Part shown: piece by piece, positions 49,753-61,496 of the stretch
Position numbering within the stretch: the first letter of the stretch is position 1
Layout: every line of letters begins with the position of its first letter
Assembly: GCF_027594865.1 (NCBI RefSeq)
Contig: NZ_CP089391.1
Span: 4,308,501 to 4,372,500, forward strand
Origin: Bradyrhizobium xenonodulans
GTDB taxonomy: Bacteria; Pseudomonadota; Alphaproteobacteria; Rhizobiales; Xanthobacteraceae
DNA: 64,000 nucleotides
Direction: 5' to 3'
The notes under the pieces: generated by a model
What the model was told of the DNA's origin: nothing
Database searches by the model: none
The model's input: the letters and a program-made list of their open reading frames with translations, nothing else
Program-made: the position numbers and the translations under genes

Positions 49753-52041
49753 TCAATCCTCGGCTTGCAGGTCCGCCTCGGACGGCGTCGCGTCCCGATT
49801 GCGGGACGCGGCCGCCGGCGGCGCAAGGCTCGCCCCGAAATCACTCTCGCGCGCGATGGCCGGCGACCACGGGCGGTCGGTGCCCCTCGGCTTCACCGCC
49901 TGCACCGCAAAGCCGTCGCCGCGCTGCGTCAGCGCCAGTGCGCCCTGCCCTGCAAGGCGCTGACGATCGACCACCATCGCCGCGCAATCCGGCGGCGCGG
50001 GCCGCGCCGTCACCACCAGCGCGGCCCGGCTGCAATCATCTGCCAATGAATCGATGCGCAACGCCAGCGCGACCAGGCGGCCGTCGGCGAGCGGCGTCAC
50101 ACAGCCGGACTCGTCGCAGGACACACCAGCGCCAAGCGAGGGACTGCCGGCATCGCGCGGATCGGCGTCGGCAGCCAGCCACTCCCTAAGCAGAAAGCTG
50201 TCCTTGCCGGCCCTGATCAGATGTAGTTGGCCGTCCCTGCCTCGCACCGCGACGCTCTGGCCGTCACCGGCGATCAGAATGTCGGGCTGACGCGCCGCCA
50301 GTCCCCAGAGGATCCCGGCCAGCAGCACCAGCGCGCCGGTCCAGCGCAGCGGCGTGCGCAACAGGCCCATCACGATGATCCCCAGGCTTGCCACGACCAG
50401 CGGCGCGATGCCGAAAGCCGGGATGCGGCCGACCGCACCCGGCAGCGATGCCACCCAGCGCGAGACCAGGACCATCCAGTCGATGCCGATCCCCATCAGC
50501 CACCAGAACACGCCGTCGAGCCCGAACAGCGCCGCAAGCAATCCCAGCAGCCCGGCCGGCATCACCAGCGCCGAGACCACCGGCATCGCGCCGAGATTGG
50601 CAAGCACGCCGTACGGCGTGACGCGGTGGAAGTGGAAGGCGGCATAGGGCGTGGTCGCAAGCCCCGCGATCAGCGAGGCCAGGAACAGCATGGCGATCTC
50701 GCGGCCGCCCCACATCGCAATGCGAGCGGTCGCGGAATGGTCGGGCGAGGCGAACAGGTTCGGCATGCCGACCTGCACCAGCGCGACCAGCCCCAGCGTT
50801 GCCGCGAACGACATCTGGAAGCTCGGGTGCACCAGCGCTTCCGGCGCGACCGCCAGCACGATCAGCGCCGCCACCGCCAGCGTGCGGAACGTGATGGCGC
50901 GGCGATCGACCATCACGGCGATCAGCACCACGGCCGTCATGAAGAACGATCTTTGCGTCGCGACCTCGGCGCCCGACAGCAGCAGGTAGAACGCAGCCGC
51001 GACCAGCGCGGCAGCCGCCGACCATTTCTTGATGGCAAAGCCCACCGCCAGTCCCGGGATCAGCGCAAGCAGCGCGCGCACCGCGAAGAAGACGACGCCG
51101 GCGACGACGGCCATGTGATAGCCGGAGATCGACAGCACGTGGCCGAGCCCCGAAATGAACATCGCATCGTTGACGGGCGTGGTGATCGCGTCACGCCGGC
51201 CGGTCAGCAGCGCGGTTGCGATCGCACGGTTGTCGCCGTCGAGCGTGGCGCGGATGCGCGCATCGATCGCATCGCGCAGGCCCTGCATGAAAGCGGCGTA
51301 GCGCAGCCTGATGCCGCCGGTCTCGGGCGGCGCCGACACCGTGATCGCGCCCATTGCGAAACCGGAGGCGCCGATACTCTGGAAGAACATATCACGCGAA
51401 AAATCGTAGCTGCCGGGACGGACCGGCGAGATCGGCGGCATCAGCCGCGCCTTCAGCTGCACGAAGCTGCCGACCTCGGGCGCGGTCCCCTTGCGCACCG
51501 AGAGGCGCACGCGCTCGAGCTTGACGTCGCTGCGCTGGGCCTCCATCGCGGTGACGCGCAGCACGAAACGGTCGGTGCGCTCGCGGATATCCCGCGCCTC
51601 GACGAAACCCGACAGCGACACCGAATAAAGCGGTTTTGCCAAAACGGCGTGCGCGATGCGCGCGGTCTTCCAGGTCGCCACGGCAAAGCCGGCCGCGATC
51701 GCCGCGATCATGATGGCCGGCGCAAACAATCGGCTCCGCCGCAACAAGACGGCGCCAAGCATGAGCACGACGGCCGTCGCTGCAACAACCCACAGCACCG
51801 GCTCATGATCGGCAGCAAAATAGAGCGCGATGCCGCAGCCAAAGGCGACAGGCACCCACGGCAGCAAACGCCCGGCGCCAGCCTCGGCGCGCAGCCACGC
51901 GCGCAGTGTCTCGGCCAGCGATGTCCAGAGGTCGAAGCCGACGGGGACCAGGCCACCCGCGGACGCGGCGCGGCCCACGGGCCAGGTGCCCGCTATCCCC
52001 TGGGACCGTACTGGCCGGCCCGGCTCCGCCATTCCCTGCAC
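49753..52041 (-). CDS. comEC: ComEC/Rec2-family membrane protein
   Basis: This 762-aa polytopic protein is related to the DNA-uptake channel ComEC. It has an N-terminal DUF4131 region with two or three helices, a periplasmic OB-like part (FVEARDIRERTDRFVLRVT), and the competence domain with conserved LLTGRRDAI and HVLSISGYHMAVVAG. The C-terminal metallo-beta-lactamase-like domain is degenerate or missing. Neighbour position after lexA and before gltX is conserved in relatives. Natural competence is not implied by this gene alone. Confidence 0.93.
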   Translation of the reverse strand: MQGMAEPGRPVRSQGIAGTWPVGRAASAGGLVPVGFDLWTSLAETLRAWLRAEAGAGRLLPWVPVAFGCGIALYFAADHEPVLWVVAATAVVLMLGAVLLRRSRLFAPAIMIAAIAAGFAVATWKTARIAHAVLAKPLYSVSLSGFVEARDIRERTDRFVLRVTAMEAQRSDVKLERVRLSVRKGTAPEVGSFVQLKARLMPPISPVRPGSYDFSRDMFFQSIGASGFAMGAITVSAPPETGGIRLRYAAFMQGLRDAIDARIRATLDGDNRAIATALLTGRRDAITTPVNDAMFISGLGHVLSISGYHMAVVAGVVFFAVRALLALIPGLAVGFAIKKWSAAAALVAAAFYLLLSGAEVATQRSFFMTAVVLIAVMVDRRAITFRTLAVAALIVLAVAPEALVHPSFQMSFAATLGLVALVQVGMPNLFASPDHSATARIAMWGGREIAMLFLASLIAGLATTPYAAFHFHRVTPYGVLANLGAMPVVSALVMPAGLLGLLAALFGLDGVFWWLMGIGIDWMVLVSRWVASLPGAVGRIPAFGIAPLVVASLGIIVMGLLRTPLRWTGALVLLAGILWGLAARQPDILIAGDGQSVAVRGRDGQLHLIRAGKDSFLLREWLAADADPRDAGSPSLGAGVSCDESGCVTPLADGRLVALALRIDSLADDCSRAALVVTARPAPPDCAAMVVDRQRLAGQGALALTQRGDGFAVQAVKPRGTDRPWSPAIARESDFGASLAPPAAASRNRDATPSEADLQAED

Positions 52042-52127
52042 CCGATGATACGCAACGGATGCCGAAGCTACCGGAACGTGCGGGCGGACGAATAGCGGTA
52101 CGGATCAGGAACGGAGCGGCGCGCCCC

Positions 52128-52361
52128 CTACTTTTCCTCTTCCATCGTCACCGCGACATCCGCCTTGGCCGAGAGCCGGACCTTGTTGCCCTCAACATCG
52201 GCGACGAGGCCCTTGTCGATGAAGTGGTGGTGCCCCTTGTGGCGGCCCTCGCCGCTGTCCTTCTTGGTCAGCTTGATGCGGTGACCTTCGACCTTGTCGA
52301 CGGTGCCGATATGGACGCCGTCGGCGCCGATGACTTCCATGTGTTCTGCGATGTTCTGCAT
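52128..52361 (-). CDS. DUF2171 domain-containing protein
   Basis: This 77-aa protein starts at ATG 52359-52361 (MQNIAEHMEVIGADGVHIGT) after a GGAT-type site. Its pattern VIGADGVHIGTVDKVEGHRIKL...GHHHFIDKGLVADVEGNKVRLSA is the DUF2171/PRC-barrel-like fold found widely in alphaproteobacteria. The His cluster GRHKGHHHF is characteristic. The function is unknown, often associated with stress proteins. Confidence 0.85.
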   Translation of the reverse strand: MQNIAEHMEVIGADGVHIGTVDKVEGHRIKLTKKDSGEGRHKGHHHFIDKGLVADVEGNKVRLSAKADVAVTMEEEK

Positions 52362-52431
52362 GGTGGATCCTCGTTTGGGATCCACGTCAACGCGCCTGCA
52401 ACCCGTTCGTTTCGCAGCGCCGCTTTAGCGT

Positions 52432-52764
52432 CTATCGCTCAATCTGACAGACGGGATGAACGGCACACTGCTGGCGGCACCGCCTGAGCATCATCTCTCG
52501 CCGCGGGCAGGTGCCGGAACCACCAAATAAACAGGCATGCGGCGGGCAGCTATTTTCGCACGGATTAACATCGAGACACCCCTGTTGGCATTCCTGGAGT
52601 GTGCAAGGGAGTGAAGTCCGAGGCATAGCAGTTCCAGCAGGGCTTGATGAGCTCATGGGTCGAGTTGAAACGGGTGCATCGGCAGCGTGACCGACTCCCG
52701 ACAACGCGAGAAGCAAACAGGCAATCAACAGTGCAATCGCGCGACCGGTCAATATCCTAGGCAT
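52432..52764 (-). CDS. cysteine-rich secreted protein
   Basis: This 110-aa protein starts at ATG 52762-52764 after GGAGG. A signal peptide (ALLIACLLLALSGVGHAAD) is followed by a Ser/Thr/Pro-rich linker and a compact domain with ten cysteines in about 55 residues (CTLQECQQGCLDVNPCENSC, PPHACLFGGSGTC, CRQQCAVHPVC). The even number suggests five disulfides. No family is recognised. It stands alone and has a less GC-biased codon pattern than neighbours. Confidence 0.7.
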   Translation of the reverse strand: MPRILTGRAIALLIACLLLALSGVGHAADAPVSTRPMSSSSPAGTAMPRTSLPCTLQECQQGCLDVNPCENSCPPHACLFGGSGTCPRREMMLRRCRQQCAVHPVCQIER

Positions 52765-52910
52765 GCTCGTGCCTCCGCCCTTGCGTGCTGCAATCCATGG
52801 CGGCTCGTGGGGCCGACCGGATACGATCATGCCGCAAACGAACTCGGATGTATGTGAAGAAATTCACAATCTGCAGGTGCGGACGGCGAAGCCCCCACAA
52901 CACCAGCTCG

Positions 52911-53297
52911 TCAGATCAGCGGCGCCTTCGCCGAGGCGTGGTGATTGACGATCTTCCACTCGCCGTCCTCGCGGATGATGACCCAGCTCATCTTGACGAT
53001 GAGATCGGGGCGCTCGCCGGCGAGGTCGAACGAGATGGTGGCGCCCATGTTGATCAGGTCAGGACCTGCCCGCGCCGCGCTCACCTCGGAAAACACTGCG
53101 CTCGGCTTGCGCCAGCGCGGCAGGCCGTTGAAATAGTCGGCGACGCCGTCCCTGCCCCGATAGAGTTTTGGGTTGGAGCCGAAGAAGAACGCGTTCTTCG
53201 CATAGAGTGACGACAGCGCGGCCGCATCGAGCGTCGCGAAGCCGGCGCACCATTTCGCGATGATGGCGGAAACGATGTCGTCGGCCTCACTGCTCAT
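52911..53297 (-). CDS. NTF2-like / SgcJ-EcaC family protein
   Basis: This 128-aa cone-fold protein has WCAGFATLDAAALSSLYAKNAFFFGSNPKLYRGRDGV and VKMSWVIIREDGEWKIVNHH, typical of DUF4440/SnoaL-like proteins. These may be ketosteroid-isomerase-like enzymes or bind hydrophobic ligands; no activity can be assigned. It begins nine bases after the glnS stop on the same strand, so it is likely co-transcribed with glnS. Confidence 0.85.
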   Translation of the reverse strand: MSSEADDIVSAIIAKWCAGFATLDAAALSSLYAKNAFFFGSNPKLYRGRDGVADYFNGLPRWRKPSAVFSEVSAARAGPDLINMGATISFDLAGERPDLIVKMSWVIIREDGEWKIVNHHASAKAPLI

Positions 53298-53306
53298 GCC
53301 TGATCC

Positions 53307-54983
<1,677 letters not shown>

Positions 54984-55159
54984 TACGAAAATCCTGTAGG
55001 GAAATCAGCGGTCCTTCTGCCAAATTCGGGAGGCTGAGCCAAGCCCGGTTTCACGCCAGTCATAAGCTGTTCAGCAACTATTATAGGTAGATTATCTCGA
55101 ATTTCGCACTCCGTAGATGGCATATTGGCACATCGCAGGATGCTCCGAGGTTTTCCTTC

Positions 55160-57085
55160 ATGACGATCGTCGCTCGCACCGCCACCCTTCTGGCAATGGC
55201 ACTCGTCGTGTTTGCATGTGGCCGTGCCAATCCGACCCTCGCTGGGGAGGCCAAGGCGGCCGCCGGCGGCGCGGCCGTCGAGAGTCCCGGCCGGGGTGAA
55301 CTGACGGGCTTCGTCGCGACGCCGCAAGCCGCGGCTGGCGGCAACCAAGCCTTCCTGATCGCACCCAACGGCTCGTGGTTCCTCGCTACCTCGCCCCGGG
55401 CTTCCGGTGCGCGGCTGATCGACATCAGCAATGGCATCACGCTGCGATTTCTCACCAGTCCAGGCTTGCACATAGCCGCCCTGTCAATCTCGCCCGACAG
55501 CAAAACTGTCTTCGCGCGGGACTACGACGGGCACGACGTTGCCTGGGACGCCGCGACGGGAGAACCGGCCCCGAGCATACCGACGGCGGATTTTCGCGAC
55601 ATCACAAAGCTTTGGTTTTCCTACGAGGGCAACGATGCCGAGCGTCGCGCTCCGGTCGAACTGCTGACGCGCTATCACCTTCAGGTCCACTTCCCTCAAC
55701 TGAAACGATTTGACAAGATTACGCTCAATCCAACGAAGGAATACGCGATTGTCGGATACGTCGGCGACGCCGATTGGAAGAGCTTCCAGATTTGGGATCT
55801 GAAGAACGAAAAAACCGCGGTGTTCTTCCGGCTTGCGAGCGATCCTTGCGGCTTTGATCCTAGCGCTTTCGACTACGATGGCAGGCATCTCATCTTTGGC
55901 AATAGCAGGGGCGAAAGTGAGTCCAACCAGCTGGATTTTGCGATCTTTGAGATCGCCTATTCCGGCCCGGACGAGGGGCCCAAGACGGCCCACGCAACCC
56001 AAATCCTGGGCAACAAGTGCAGCGTCCCTCCGAGTTTCGACGGCGGCTCTGAGCAGGAGTTCTCAATTTCGCCGGCAGGCGGATTGATGCTGAGGGGTGG
56101 AGGCCTGCCGGGCAGCCCCGAGTGGGCCGCATGGGACCTTCGCAACGGCAAGAAGGTCGCCTCCATTCATCCCGATGGTGAGGGTGTTGTTTCGTCCGAC
56201 GGCAGCACAATTGTCGTCTTGCACAACCCGAAAGGCTTTGACTCTCACTCAAGTCGAATAACGGTGCAGCGCTACGGAAGGCGGAAGACTTTCAATATCC
56301 CACGAAGCCTGCAATCAGATGGATTGCAGGTTGGCATATCGCCGAACGGCCGTTGGATCGCATTGCATCTGGCGGAGACCATCGTTGTTTGGTCCGCAAG
56401 AGACGGGAAGGTTGCAAAGAAATATCAGGTGAGCCGTGACCATCCGGCCATTGTCCTGCAGATCACCGACAGGGGTGACGTGTTGCTAGTTGACGAAAGG
56501 GATGGCGCTGTTTTCGTGAATGGTCGATGGCGAGCCGTGCGTACGGTGGAGCATGGCCTGATCGTGCCACTCACACCAAATTTCCACGCGCAATGCGGAG
56601 TCATGTTCTGCGATCGGGTAATGGCCGACCTTGGGGTGGTCGAGCGCCAGCCTCGCGACGCCCGCGCTCGCGACGTGGCTCGCGCTGACCTGTCGCCGGA
56701 CGGACGCTACATGATCGTTCGCGCGCGAGACAAAGAGGATAGTCTCACCCACGACGTCATCGACATCGCGGACGGTCATGTCGTCCTCCCCGGAAAGACC
56801 GGAAACTTTGTCTCGAACGGTAGATCCCTTATCGTCAGGGAAATCGACGCAGATCGCGTCAATTTCATCAAGTATGACCTGCCAACGGGCAAGCCAGTAT
56901 GGACTGTAACTCCAAACCGCGCACAAGACGGCTTCTACATGACCTTCCCGGACGGCCGCGTCCGCTTCAGCGCGGGCGCGCACTACGGCGATCTGGTTCT
57001 CGTACGCGGATTTGAAGTCAGGCACTTCGGCATCGAGGAGACGAAGCAGTTCGTCGCCCCACCCGATGCGGTCCGGGACCGATGA
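55160..57085 (+). CDS. large exported beta-propeller-like protein of unknown function
   Basis: This 641-aa protein starts with an export signal that includes a lipobox-like LVVFACGRA, so it may be a lipoprotein. The rest reads as WD40/YVTN-like beta-propeller repeats (APNGSWFLATSPRASGARLIDI, ISPDSKTVFARDYDGHDVAWD, ISPNGRWIALHLAETIVVW, LSPDGRYMIVRARDKED). No catalytic motif is seen. Codon use is noticeably less GC-rich at third positions than in glnS and gltX on either side, suggesting acquisition. Confidence 0.7.
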   Translation: MTIVARTATLLAMALVVFACGRANPTLAGEAKAAAGGAAVESPGRGELTGFVATPQAAAGGNQAFLIAPNGSWFLATSPRASGARLIDISNGITLRFLTSPGLHIAALSISPDSKTVFARDYDGHDVAWDAATGEPAPSIPTADFRDITKLWFSYEGNDAERRAPVELLTRYHLQVHFPQLKRFDKITLNPTKEYAIVGYVGDADWKSFQIWDLKNEKTAVFFRLASDPCGFDPSAFDYDGRHLIFGNSRGESESNQLDFAIFEIAYSGPDEGPKTAHATQILGNKCSVPPSFDGGSEQEFSISPAGGLMLRGGGLPGSPEWAAWDLRNGKKVASIHPDGEGVVSSDGSTIVVLHNPKGFDSHSSRITVQRYGRRKTFNIPRSLQSDGLQVGISPNGRWIALHLAETIVVWSARDGKVAKKYQVSRDHPAIVLQITDRGDVLLVDERDGAVFVNGRWRAVRTVEHGLIVPLTPNFHAQCGVMFCDRVMADLGVVERQPRDARARDVARADLSPDGRYMIVRARDKEDSLTHDVIDIADGHVVLPGKTGNFVSNGRSLIVREIDADRVNFIKYDLPTGKPVWTVTPNRAQDGFYMTFPDGRVRFSAGAHYGDLVLVRGFEVRHFGIEETKQFVAPPDAVRDR

Positions 57086-57194
57086 TGCGCCTAGCGGAAC
57101 AGAAGAGAGCGGCGAACGCTTGAGTATTTCAAGCTTTCGCCACTGGCCGTTCCTGCTATACACCACCGCTTCCAATGCATAGGCCCTGCCAAGA

Positions 57195-58622
57195 ATGACC
57201 GATTCCGTCGTCACCCGCTTTGCCCCCTCTCCGACCGGCTTCCTCCATATCGGCGGCGCCCGCACGGCGCTGTTCAACTGGCTCTATGCGAAGAAGCACG
57301 GCGGCAAGATGCTGCTCCGGATCGAGGACACCGACCGTGAGCGCTCCACCGAGGCCGCCATCGGCGCCATCCTCGACGGGCTGAAATGGCTGGAGCTCGG
57401 CTGGGACGGCGAGGTCATCTACCAGTTCAGCCGCGCCGCCCGCCACCGCGAGGTCGCCGAGCAACTGCTCGCCGACGGCAAGGCCTACCGCTGCTACGCC
57501 ACCGCCGAGGAGCTCACCGCGATGCGCGAGAAGGCGCGCGCCGAGGGCCGCACTCGTCTCTATGACGGGATGTGGCGCGACCGCGATCCGTCGACAGCGC
57601 CCTCCGACGTCAAGCCCACCATCCGGCTCCGCGCGCCGCAGACCGGCGAGACCGTGATCGAGGACCAGGTCCAGGGCCGCGTGGTCTGGCAGAACGAGAA
57701 CCTCGACGACCTCGTACTTTTGCGCGGCGATGGCAACCCGACCTACATGCTCGCGGTGGTCGTGGACGACCACGACATGGGCGTCACCCATGTCATCCGC
57801 GGCGACGACCATTTGATCAACGCCGCGCGCCAGAAGCAGATCTACGATGCGATGGGCTGGGCGCTGCCAAGCATGTCCCACATTCCCCTGATCCACGGCC
57901 CGGACGGCTCGAAGCTGTCCAAGCGGCATGGTGCGCTCGGCGTCGATGCCTACCGCGCCATGGGATACCTGCCGGCCGCGCTCCGCAACTACCTCGTCCG
58001 CCTCGGCTGGAGCCATGGCGATCAGGAGATTTTTTCGACCGAGGAGATGATCGCGGCGTTCGACCTCGCCAATGTCGGCCGCGCCGCCGCCCGCTTCGAT
58101 TTCGCCAAGCTGGAAAACCTCAACGGCCACTACATCCGCCACGCCGACGATCAATCACTCGTGAAGATGTTCGAGGACGTGCTGGATCATTTGGTCCCGA
58201 GTCGGGACGAGCTTAAGGCCAAGTTGAACGACACCACGCGTGCCCAGCTCCTCAAGGCCATGCCGGCCCTGAAGGAGCGCGCCAAGACGCTGATCGAGCT
58301 GATCGACAGCGCCTATTTCATCTTCGCCGACCGGCCGCTGGAGCTCGATCCCAAGGCGCAGGCGCTGCTGACGGGCGAGAACCGCAAGCTGATCGGTCAG
58401 CTTCATTCCGCGCTGGAGAAAGTCGAGACGTGGAGCGGCGCCAACACCGAGGCCGCGCTGCGCGCTTTTGCCGAGGAAAATAGTCTCAAGCTCGGCGCGG
58501 TCGCCCAGCCTTTACGGGCCGCGCTGACCGGACGGACCACCTCGCCTGGTATATTTGAGGTTTTGGACGTGCTGGGACGCCAGGAAAGTCTGGGCCGTCT
58601 CCAGGATCAGGCTACGACGTAA
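57195..58622 (+). CDS. gltX: glutamyl-tRNA synthetase
   Basis: GltX charges tRNA-Glu. The 475-aa protein has the HIGH motif [20 protein letters not shown] and the KMSKS motif [13 protein letters not shown], with the C-terminal anticodon-binding helical cage. gltA follows 145 bp downstream on the same strand. The order comEC ... gltX-gltA is conserved in alphaproteobacteria. Confidence 0.98.
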   Translation: MTDSVVTRFAPSPTGFLHIGGARTALFNWLYAKKHGGKMLLRIEDTDRERSTEAAIGAILDGLKWLELGWDGEVIYQFSRAARHREVAEQLLADGKAYRCYATAEELTAMREKARAEGRTRLYDGMWRDRDPSTAPSDVKPTIRLRAPQTGETVIEDQVQGRVVWQNENLDDLVLLRGDGNPTYMLAVVVDDHDMGVTHVIRGDDHLINAARQKQIYDAMGWALPSMSHIPLIHGPDGSKLSKRHGALGVDAYRAMGYLPAALRNYLVRLGWSHGDQEIFSTEEMIAAFDLANVGRAAARFDFAKLENLNGHYIRHADDQSLVKMFEDVLDHLVPSRDELKAKLNDTTRAQLLKAMPALKERAKTLIELIDSAYFIFADRPLELDPKAQALLTGENRKLIGQLHSALEKVETWSGANTEAALRAFAEENSLKLGAVAQPLRAALTGRTTSPGIFEVLDVLGRQESLGRLQDQATT

Positions 58623-58767
58623 GTCGAGCATGCGCGGCGCCATCTTGCAGCGCACACAGCAATAATATACCCATCTCCCCCGTACCTTCTGGAACATCCG
58701 GCCTGCCCCGCGATCTCGTCGGGGCCTTCCGGGTCCGGCCCGTTTCACCATACATCGGGGACCTACG

Positions 58768-60072
<1,305 letters not shown>

Positions 60073-60094
60073 GATCGACGGAAGTGTCCAACGG

Positions 60095-60128
60095 AACGGC
60101 GCCATCGCAAGATGGCGCCGTTTTTGTT
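60095..60128 (+). terminator. Rho-independent terminator of gltA
   Basis: A perfect 12-bp stem (AACGGCGCCATC / GATGGCGCCGTT) with a GCAA tetraloop (60107-60110) is followed by a T-run. It begins 23 bases after the gltA stop. Confidence 0.95.
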
Positions 60129-60203
60129 TGGGCGATGACCTCGACCGCACCCTCTCTTGCTGCCGCGCACAACAACAAGTCGATGCGTCACGCCGGCGAC
60201 CGC

Positions 60204-60250
60204 TTGACAGCCGAAATGCTCCGCGCGCATTCTTACTCTAAGTAAGAATG
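60204..60250 (+). promoter_or_regulatory. promoter-like -35 and perfect palindromic operator at the ROK gene start
   Basis: TTGACA at 60204-60209 is a consensus -35; a weak -10-like CATTCT follows at about 18 bp (60228-60233). Overlapping it is a perfect inverted repeat CATTCTTACT-CTA-AGTAAGAATG (60228-60250) that includes the ATG at 60248. This suits autorepression by the ROK regulator. Confidence 0.65.
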
Positions 60251-61438
60251 ACGACAGGGATGGAAATGCCGGAGCAGCCGAGAAGTCGGCGGCAGACGCG
60301 TGCTGCCATTTTGACTCATTTGCTCCAGTCGGGCGGCTCGTTTCGGCCGCCGCTGGCCAAGGCCGTGCGCCTGTCGGAAGCAAGCCTGTCGCGCATCCTG
60401 TTTGACTTGAAGGCCGAAGGCCTGATCGAGGAAGTGAGGCGCCCTGCCCCCTATGTGGGCGGCCCGACAGGCCTCGTGTCACTTGATGGCTCGGTGGCGC
60501 TCGCGGCGCTCGAGCTGAACAGTCAGTGGCTGACCGTCGGCGTTGGCAGCCTGTCGGGCGAACTGCATTACACCGAGCGCGTGCCGCTGCCGAGAAAGCC
60601 GACGATCGAGACAGTCGGCCGCGCGTTTCGCGAGGCGCTGACCTTGCTGCGCGACTGGACGCGCCGCCGTCGCATCGCGCCGGCGCAGATCGGCATCACG
60701 ATTCCGGGCCTCGGCCGCCTCAGCGTATCAGGCAATCCGATCATTCCCTGCGATCTCGGACATATCAGCGGCATGCTCGGCGAAATGTTTGCGAACGTCC
60801 CGGTCGAGTTCACCAATTCGGTAGTGGCGCACGCCACCTTTCACCGCTGCCGCACGGAAAACTATCCGTTCAGCGGTGCGCATCTGTTCGTGTTCGTCGG
60901 CCAGGGCGTCGCGGGCACGTGGATGGACGATCCGATCGAGGAAGACACGCTCCAGCCGGTCGAGCTTGGCCACATGGTGTTCGGCACCGACGGACCACGC
61001 TGCCGCTGCGGTCATCATGGCTGCGTCGAAGCCTATACGTCGCTTCCGGCCCTTGCCGAGCTCCTCGGCGTGTCCGAAGCCGAGCTGCTCCAGCTCGGCA
61101 ACGAATGGGTGAGCACGATTCCGATCCCAGCGCGTGTTCGCCAGGAGCTGCGCCGCCGGCTATTCCGGCTTGGCCTTGCGATCGGCAACACGCTGAACGT
61201 GAAGCCGTGCAACGGCGTCGCGATCAGCGGCTGGCCGTCGCTGCTCGCGGAAGACGATCGCAAGGCCGTGGTCGAGGGGATCGACGCCTGTCTGCTGGGC
61301 GGACGGAAACTGGCGCAGCTGTCCCTCGCCTTCGTGCCGCCCTCGAGCGGCAACGATCCGCAGGCCGCCCTCGCCTTCGCCGCCTTTTGTCTCGCCAGTC
61401 GCGGCGGAATGCCCGCGGCGTCGACGGAGGCCGCCTGA
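60248..61438 (+). CDS. ROK family transcriptional regulator
   Basis: This protein of up to 396 aa has an N-terminal winged helix-turn-helix (AAILTHLLQSGGSFRPPLAKAV, SEASLSRILFDLKAEGLIEE) and a ROK sugar-kinase-like domain with the zinc cluster motif CRCGHHGCVEAY. The kinase part resembles NagC/XylR-type regulators of sugar use. The operator overlaps the first ATG, so translation may start at 60260 or 60266 instead. It lies directly upstream of a sugar ABC transporter, the likely target. Confidence 0.93.
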   Translation: MTTGMEMPEQPRSRRQTRAAILTHLLQSGGSFRPPLAKAVRLSEASLSRILFDLKAEGLIEEVRRPAPYVGGPTGLVSLDGSVALAALELNSQWLTVGVGSLSGELHYTERVPLPRKPTIETVGRAFREALTLLRDWTRRRRIAPAQIGITIPGLGRLSVSGNPIIPCDLGHISGMLGEMFANVPVEFTNSVVAHATFHRCRTENYPFSGAHLFVFVGQGVAGTWMDDPIEEDTLQPVELGHMVFGTDGPRCRCGHHGCVEAYTSLPALAELLGVSEAELLQLGNEWVSTIPIPARVRQELRRRLFRLGLAIGNTLNVKPCNGVAISGWPSLLAEDDRKAVVEGIDACLLGGRKLAQLSLAFVPPSSGNDPQAALAFAAFCLASRGGMPAASTEAA

Positions 61439-61496
61439 CATGCCCTGAGCCGCGGCTCAAACGCGCCACGAAAGTTCACACCGGGAGGAACTTGCC

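Noticed and set aside
50227..52095. 622-codon open frame opposite comEC
   Set aside because: Arg/His/Gln/Asp-rich shadow; comEC on the other strand has membrane helices and the SGYHM motif.
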